A stretch of DNA of 38,563 nt, taken from contig JAKQKW010000041.1 in assembly GCA_029560455.1 (NCBI GenBank), forward strand, positions 1-38,563, read 5' to 3'. Below, piece by piece: positions 34,262 through 38,563 of the stretch. Each line of letters starts with the position of its first letter. Position 1 is the first letter of the stretch. Both the position numbers and the translations under genes were made by a program. Source of the DNA: Candidatus Rifleibacteriota bacterium (GTDB taxonomy: Bacteria > Riflebacteria > Ozemobacteria > Ozemobacterales > Ozemobacteraceae). The notes below the pieces were generated by a model that saw nothing but the letters and a program-made list of their open reading frames with translations, was not told the DNA's origin and did not search any database.

Positions 34262-37073
34262 CATCATCGTCAGGCTCGCCGCCGGAAAGCCAGCTTTCAT
34301 AGGCCGCCAGCAGGTCTTCTGCCAGCTTTTTCGGTTCTGAACCTGCCCGGGCGGCAAGCATTTTTTTGAAGCGGCGATAGCCATACTGTTCTCGTGCCTG
34401 GTTGGTTACCTCGATAAGGCCATCGGTGTAAAATACCAGCGTATCGCCAGACTGCATCGTAAATTCGCGGGGAACCAGGCGGCGAATGTTTTTCAGCGCC
34501 CCGATCGGCAGATGAACAGATTCAAGGTCAATACATTCACCATCGGGTCTGACGAGAACCGGAAAATTGTGGCCGGCATTGGCGAACTGCCCTTTTCCAG
34601 ATGACAGGTCAATGATTGCAGCAAAAAGAGTTATCATCTTGCGCACCGGCGGCTCGTTGAAATATGCATGAATGGCCCGGTTAAGATCGACGAAAAGACT
34701 TATCAGATCGCGTTTTTCGCGCACAGCCTGGTAGACAACCGCCTTGGCCATCGCCATTACCAGGGCCGAACTGACGCCGTGGCCGGTTACATCACCGATA
34801 ATGATCCAGGCGGTATTGCCATCAGGAACGAGAACATCGAAATAATCACCGCCGACGGCCGAAGCCATACGGTTGGCGAAGGCGAGGCTGTAGCCCGCAA
34901 GCTGCGGCGGCGAAGCCGGCAGCAGTGATTCCTGAACGTCCTGGGCCAGTTTCATCTCTTTCAGGTCGGCAATCATGTGATTGAAGCTGATTGCCAGATC
35001 ACCGAATTCATCGTGCTGCACCGGCACGATACGAAAATCGGTGTTACGCGATTTGATTGCCGCAACCCCGTCACCAAGCCGAGAAACCGGCAGCAGAAAA
35101 ATATCAGACAGCATCCAGGCAGCCATGAAAGCCAGCAGCAGAAACCCGACGATTGCCGCGACTATCTGCCGGCGCAATCTGATTATTTCTTCAGTGATCA
35201 GCCGGTAAGGATAGAACGAAAACAGGCTGTAGCCAGGGGCAAAGATGCTGCGCTGCCCGAGAATCAGGTATTCTTCGCCGCCAATCACCTGCCGTATTTC
35301 TTCTGGTTTGTCGCTGAACAGCAGCCGATCGGCAAAATGCCGCAACTGCCTGTTTTCACGCACCCTGCCGGGTAACCAGTTGCCACTGCGGTTTTCAAGA
35401 GCGGCAAGAGTGTATGGCTGCAGGCTGTCGGCCCGCAGTGATTCTTGCAGCCGGCTGTGCAGCAGGCGCTTAATCAGCCTGGAAGCGGACTGGAGAATGT
35501 AAATAAAGATACCCTGGCCGTCTTTCTGCGGCACGGCGACATTCCAGTAGATAAACATCGGCACCGGGCCAAAAAACATACGATGCACCTCGTCAGGCCG
35601 GTTGAAAAGAAAAAAGAAGCCGGCCTCAGGGCTGCGTACGGCTGTTTCAAGGAGCGGGTCAACCGTATCGGTAAGATTGGAACCAAATCTGGCATCGAGA
35701 CAGAAGCGCGCAAAAGCGTCAGAAACCTCTCGCATACCTTCAGAGACCAGCTCATTCTGCAGCGAAAAAAGCAACTCGGCGCTGCTGGCGTTGCGCAGCT
35801 CGTAAATAATCAGGTCATTACTCCTGATACCGGGCTCCAGCTGCCTGCGAAAAGCCGGCTGGTGGCGCTGTCCGGCCAGGTGGCCCATTTCCCTGAATTC
35901 ATCGATAAATGCTTCTCCGGCCTTGCGAAAAGTTTCGTCGAAACTGACCATATGGCGACGACTGGTGCTGGTAACCGTTGCCAGCAAAGTCGCCTCGCGG
36001 TCAGACAGATAGCGATAGCCAAGATAGGCAAAACCCATGACCGGGCTGATAACCGCGACAAGAAACAATGCGAGCAGCTTGAGTCTTATTGGCAGAAAAA
36101 GCCTGTTGTCGAAAGCATGGCGATGGTAGGCAACCAACGCGAGAATACCCGCAATGAACAGGAACGTAAACAGGTATTGCTGCAACTTCTCAAAAATCTC
36201 GATTCCGGCGGGCAGACTGGCAATCACCCAGAGGTCATCGATCTGCCGGCCACCCCAGATAAGCCCTGCATCGCTCAGGTAGTTTTTCTGACCCAGAATC
36301 GCAATTCGCCCGGAGACTTCTCCGAACTGCCTGGCTTCAGACAGATTTTCAGGCTGCTGCAGAAGCTCGCCGGATTCAGAAACGATCAGCCCGTGTGAAA
36401 ATCGGCTGCGCATCTTACTCAGCACGTGCTGCAGTCTGAAATTAAGATCCGGCAAAGCCCAGAAAACCAGTATCATGCCGCGGCCAGGCTGTATCGGGTC
36501 ATTTACCCAGTAAATCAGCCCGGGTTTCTGGCGGGTAACAATCTGGGTCACACTGTCGCGGCCTTCGAGAAAGTGAGCCATGCGAAATTCATTGCCTAAA
36601 AAGGCTTTCAGCTGCCGACGCAGTTTCTGAAACCTTTCGCTCTGCTCGATCGGGTCACGGCCGATCATTTCCCAGAGACGCGCACCGAGAAATCTTGAAC
36701 GCAGCGGAATCTGCGGCGGAGTTACCAGCTGGCCGCGCTCATCAAAGGCGTAAAGATCAAAGTCAACAGGAACAAAAGCGGCCAGAGAACTGTGAATTTC
36801 GGTGATTTTTTCGGCGATAAAGCCTGAACGACTCACAAGATGCCAGATACCGCGCCCGAGCTTCTTGAGAAAAACCTCAGTCTCGGCTTCACAGCGCACC
36901 TGCGAAAGCGAAGCCTCGAGCTGGGCCGAAGTCTGGTGCAGCCGGCTCTCCCTTTCGAGCCAGAGGGTATGATAACCAAGCCCGCCGGCAACCAGCAGCG
37001 GCAGAAAAACAAACAGCCCAAGCAAAGCGGCGTGCTTGAGAAATTCCTGCAGCCAGCCCTTTTTCGCCTGCAT
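34224..37073 (-). CDS. Dual-sensor membrane phosphatase (HAMP-SpoIIE/PP2C), paralogue of the converging gene
   Basis: The 949-residue product has the same plan as its neighbour. Helices lie at about 12-33, 298-316, 329-350 and 633-656, with two external domains, HAMP (about 657-710) and a PP2C domain with intact motifs. These are VGGDYFDVL (near 741), IGDVTGHGVSSALVM, NAGHNFPVL, FYTDGLIEV and DDDVTLVLL. I chose ATG 37073 because GGGAG lies eight bases upstream. An ATG six bases earlier is too close to that site and a GTG at 37106 lacks one. It shares the hinge motif IRLKLLALFLVAV with the other phosphatase and, more weakly, with the GGDEF receptor. No kinase or STAS partner is encoded in the window, so the pathway downstream is open. 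Confidence 0.92.
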   Translation of the reverse strand: MQAKKGWLQEFLKHAALLGLFVFLPLLVAGGLGYHTLWLERESRLHQTSAQLEASLSQVRCEAETEVFLKKLGRGIWHLVSRSGFIAEKITEIHSSLAAFVPVDFDLYAFDERGQLVTPPQIPLRSRFLGARLWEMIGRDPIEQSERFQKLRRQLKAFLGNEFRMAHFLEGRDSVTQIVTRQKPGLIYWVNDPIQPGRGMILVFWALPDLNFRLQHVLSKMRSRFSHGLIVSESGELLQQPENLSEARQFGEVSGRIAILGQKNYLSDAGLIWGGRQIDDLWVIASLPAGIEIFEKLQQYLFTFLFIAGILALVAYHRHAFDNRLFLPIRLKLLALFLVAVISPVMGFAYLGYRYLSDREATLLATVTSTSRRHMVSFDETFRKAGEAFIDEFREMGHLAGQRHQPAFRRQLEPGIRSNDLIIYELRNASSAELLFSLQNELVSEGMREVSDAFARFCLDARFGSNLTDTVDPLLETAVRSPEAGFFFLFNRPDEVHRMFFGPVPMFIYWNVAVPQKDGQGIFIYILQSASRLIKRLLHSRLQESLRADSLQPYTLAALENRSGNWLPGRVRENRQLRHFADRLLFSDKPEEIRQVIGGEEYLILGQRSIFAPGYSLFSFYPYRLITEEIIRLRRQIVAAIVGFLLLAFMAAWMLSDIFLLPVSRLGDGVAAIKSRNTDFRIVPVQHDEFGDLAISFNHMIADLKEMKLAQDVQESLLPASPPQLAGYSLAFANRMASAVGGDYFDVLVPDGNTAWIIIGDVTGHGVSSALVMAMAKAVVYQAVREKRDLISLFVDLNRAIHAYFNEPPVRKMITLFAAIIDLSSGKGQFANAGHNFPVLVRPDGECIDLESVHLPIGALKNIRRLVPREFTMQSGDTLVFYTDGLIEVTNQAREQYGYRRFKKMLAARAGSEPKKLAEDLLAAYESWLSGGEPDDDVTLVLLQRQAGV

Positions 37074-37149
37074 TTGCATTGCTCCCTGCGGTTGTGTATC
37101 ATCCACTCAGCCACCTCAATAATAACCGAAAAGGAACGCTCCTGCAAAA

Positions 37150-38166
37150 ATGGAAATTATCACCAATGTTCTGCGCGGCATCGTCATCGGCATCGCCAAT
37201 ATTATTCCCGGCGTCAGTGGCGGCACCATGGCTCTGGTTCTCGGCATCTACTCGCGACTGCTCGGCGCCCTCAGCAGTATCGGGCCGCAGACCCTCAGCG
37301 CCTGCCGTAACGGTATCACGGCGATAAAAGAAGAACTGCGCCGCATTGACTTTGTATTTCTCGCTTCGCTCGCAGTCGGAGCCGGCATCGCCATAGTCGT
37401 TTCAGCGCGCATCATGACGAATCTTCTCGAAAATCACCACGACCCCACCTACGGTTTCTTTTTCGGCCTGGTTATGGCCTCGGCACTGATACCTTACCGC
37501 ATGATCCGCAGTCTGTCGGCCGGAAGCATCATTTCCGGTCTGGTTGCCACGGCACTGGTTGTCGGGCTGACGATGGCTTACAGCGGCGAAGACCGTCTCG
37601 AAGCGGCGCGCAAAAAAGCCGCGATCAAGGGGGAAACTGTCGTGGCGACAGCCTCCGGCACCGCCGATATCACCACTAAAACCGATACGAAGTTCAAATA
37701 TGACGGCGGCACGCTGGTCTTCTTTTTCGTAGCCGGCATCATCGCAATCTGCGCCATGATTCTGCCGGGCATCAGCGGTTCTTTCATGCTGCTGCTGATG
37801 GGGGTATATTTTGACATTCTCGTCTGCATCAACGAACGCCAGATAGTCCCGCTGCTCTGTTTCGCCGTCGGTGCCGGCATCGGCCTGCTCGTCTTCACAC
37901 GCTTTCTCAATTACCTGCTCGCCAGATTTCACGACAGCACCATGGCCTTTCTGGTCGGACTGGTGGTTGGCTCCCTCTACGCCATCTGGCCGTTCAAAAC
38001 CTTCGATTTTGCAGCCGGGCGCCGCATCGATCTCGAAAACATCATGCCAGCCGCCTTCGGCAGCAACGAAATGCTGACACTCGGTACGGTAATCGCCGGC
38101 TGCCTGGTAGTCTGGCTGTTCATCTGGCTCGAAAAGAAGCTGCCAGCCCCCGAAGCAAAAGCCTAG
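37150..38166 (+). CDS. popT: DUF368/PopT-family polyprenyl-phosphate transporter
   Basis: The 338-residue product is a multi-span inner-membrane protein. It has the family hallmark IPGVSGGTMALVLGIY at its N-terminus and the repeated half-motif ILPGISGSFMLLLMGVYFD in the second half. DUF368 proteins (PopT) have been identified as recyclers of undecaprenyl phosphate across the membrane, alongside DedA-family UptA. A soluble loop of about 50 residues (near 155-190, Lys/Thr-rich) separates the two halves and is longer than I would expect. The ATG is weakly supported (GGAAC about 13 bases upstream). It diverges from the phosphatase gene and converges with the binding protein at the right edge. With AnmK it adds to the envelope-recycling content of the window. 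Confidence 0.9.
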   Translation: MEIITNVLRGIVIGIANIIPGVSGGTMALVLGIYSRLLGALSSIGPQTLSACRNGITAIKEELRRIDFVFLASLAVGAGIAIVVSARIMTNLLENHHDPTYGFFFGLVMASALIPYRMIRSLSAGSIISGLVATALVVGLTMAYSGEDRLEAARKKAAIKGETVVATASGTADITTKTDTKFKYDGGTLVFFFVAGIIAICAMILPGISGSFMLLLMGVYFDILVCINERQIVPLLCFAVGAGIGLLVFTRFLNYLLARFHDSTMAFLVGLVVGSLYAIWPFKTFDFAAGRRIDLENIMPAAFGSNEMLTLGTVIAGCLVVWLFIWLEKKLPAPEAKA

Positions 38167-38176
38167 GGCAAGGTTA

Positions 38177-38563
38177 TCAATTGGCAGCGGGGACTTTGGA
38201 TGGCTGTAACCAGATGTGACGGTACTGCAGCAGTGATTCACCCATGGCGCTCAGGGTCAGGCCTTTTACCTGAGGCTGGTAAAGCACATGTACCGTGTAA
38301 AAATACATGAATACCCAGGGTGCCTCTTCGACAATCAGCTTTTCGGCCTGGCGGTACAGTTCGACGCGGCGGCTCATCTCGGTTTCGAATCTTGCCTTGT
38401 CGAGCAGTGCGTCTACTTCAGCATTTTTGAAGCCTGAAAAGTTGTAGCCGACACCGATGTTCGATGAATGGAAGAGCGTGTAGAGAAAGCTGTCGGGGTC
38501 AGGGTAATCGACGGTCCAGCCCATGCGGAAAAACGGCGCCGCGCCATTTTCGATACTGCTGAG
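38177..38563 (-). CDS. Oligopeptide/dipeptide ABC transporter substrate-binding protein (5' end off the window)
   Basis: The frame is open from the right edge to the stop at 38177, giving 128 codons, so only the C-terminal part is present. It contains the family-5 binding-protein block FRMGWTVDYPDPDSFLYTLF and then GYNFSGFKNAEVDALLDKA. Further on are RVELYRQAEKLIVEEAPWVF and a final YRHIWLQP. This is the C-terminal lobe of DppA/OppA-like proteins that capture peptides or nickel for an ABC importer. No permease is visible here. It ends 10 bases from popT in a convergent arrangement. Confidence 0.92.
   Translation of the reverse strand, partial: LSSIENGAAPFFRMGWTVDYPDPDSFLYTLFHSSNIGVGYNFSGFKNAEVDALLDKARFETEMSRRVELYRQAEKLIVEEAPWVFMYFYTVHVLYQPQVKGLTLSAMGESLLQYRHIWLQPSKVPAAN

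Noticed and set aside
35445..36398. Plus-strand open frame of 317 codons inside the minus-strand phosphatase
   Set aside because: The minus frame carries a continuous receptor with conserved TM hinge and PP2C motifs; the plus frame is a codon-bias shadow rich in Arg, Gln and Lys.
37402..38241. Minus-strand open frame of 279 codons antisense to popT
   Set aside because: popT has the DUF368 hallmark motifs on the plus strand; the antisense frame is charged, His/Asp-rich and also overlaps the binding-protein end.

Overview
The window reads as a chromosomal segment of a Gram-negative-type, free-living bacterium with tightly packed operons. It carries lipoproteins, Sec signal peptides, type II/IV pseudopilins, periplasmic binding proteins and the peptidoglycan-recycling kinase AnmK. 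The non-mevalonate pathway enzyme IspG and RecA are ordinary chromosomal housekeeping genes. No phage, plasmid, IS or CRISPR features were seen. Two pseudopilin operons, several very long sensor proteins and many secreted proteins of unknown function would fit a deep-branching uncultured phylum such as Candidatus Riflebacteria. That placement is an impression from gene content and was not tested.

Layout. Positions 1-4543 (minus) form a minor-pseudopilin operon in GspI-GspJ-GspK order, ending in a large glycine-rich lipoprotein cut by the left edge. Positions 4630-6422 (minus) hold a secreted unknown protein and a putative secreted transglutaminase-elicitor-family enzyme, closed by an intrinsic terminator. 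Positions 6423-7704 carry tRNA-Arg(CCT) with its own promoter, a small membrane protein and three related palindromic repeats. A TPR protein (7705-8406, minus) diverges from a six-gene plus-strand operon (8479-17810). That operon encodes a dual-sensor diguanylate cyclase, two pseudopilins, a 7TM protein with a degenerate SpoIIE-type phosphatase domain, IspG and a beta-propeller protein. The first five genes overlap by 1-4 bases.

Positions 17843-20086 encode a membrane-fused spermidine-synthase-like protein. Positions 20210-21838 encode a secreted protein with a duplicated GATase-like domain, flanked by a good promoter and a hairpin terminator. Positions 21911-28565 hold two sugar ABC permeases, a binding protein, an NrnA-type DHH phosphoesterase and two unknown exported or anchored proteins. 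AnmK (minus) converges on them. After a 457-base gene-free stretch come recA and its terminator. Two long SpoIIE phosphatase receptors then meet tail to tail (31352-37073), followed by a PopT/DUF368 transporter. The C-terminal end of an oligopeptide-binding protein runs off the right edge.

The most interesting theme is signalling. Three very large receptors (the GGDEF protein and both SpoIIE phosphatases) share one four-helix, two-sensor-domain scaffold but carry different outputs. One of them is translationally coupled to pseudopilins and to a fourth phosphatase-like protein that lacks one expected metal ligand. This suggests a network linking extracytoplasmic sensing, c-di-GMP and partner-switching phosphatases to surface appendages or secretion. 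No anti-sigma factor, STAS antagonist, pilus ATPase or prepilin peptidase lies in the window.
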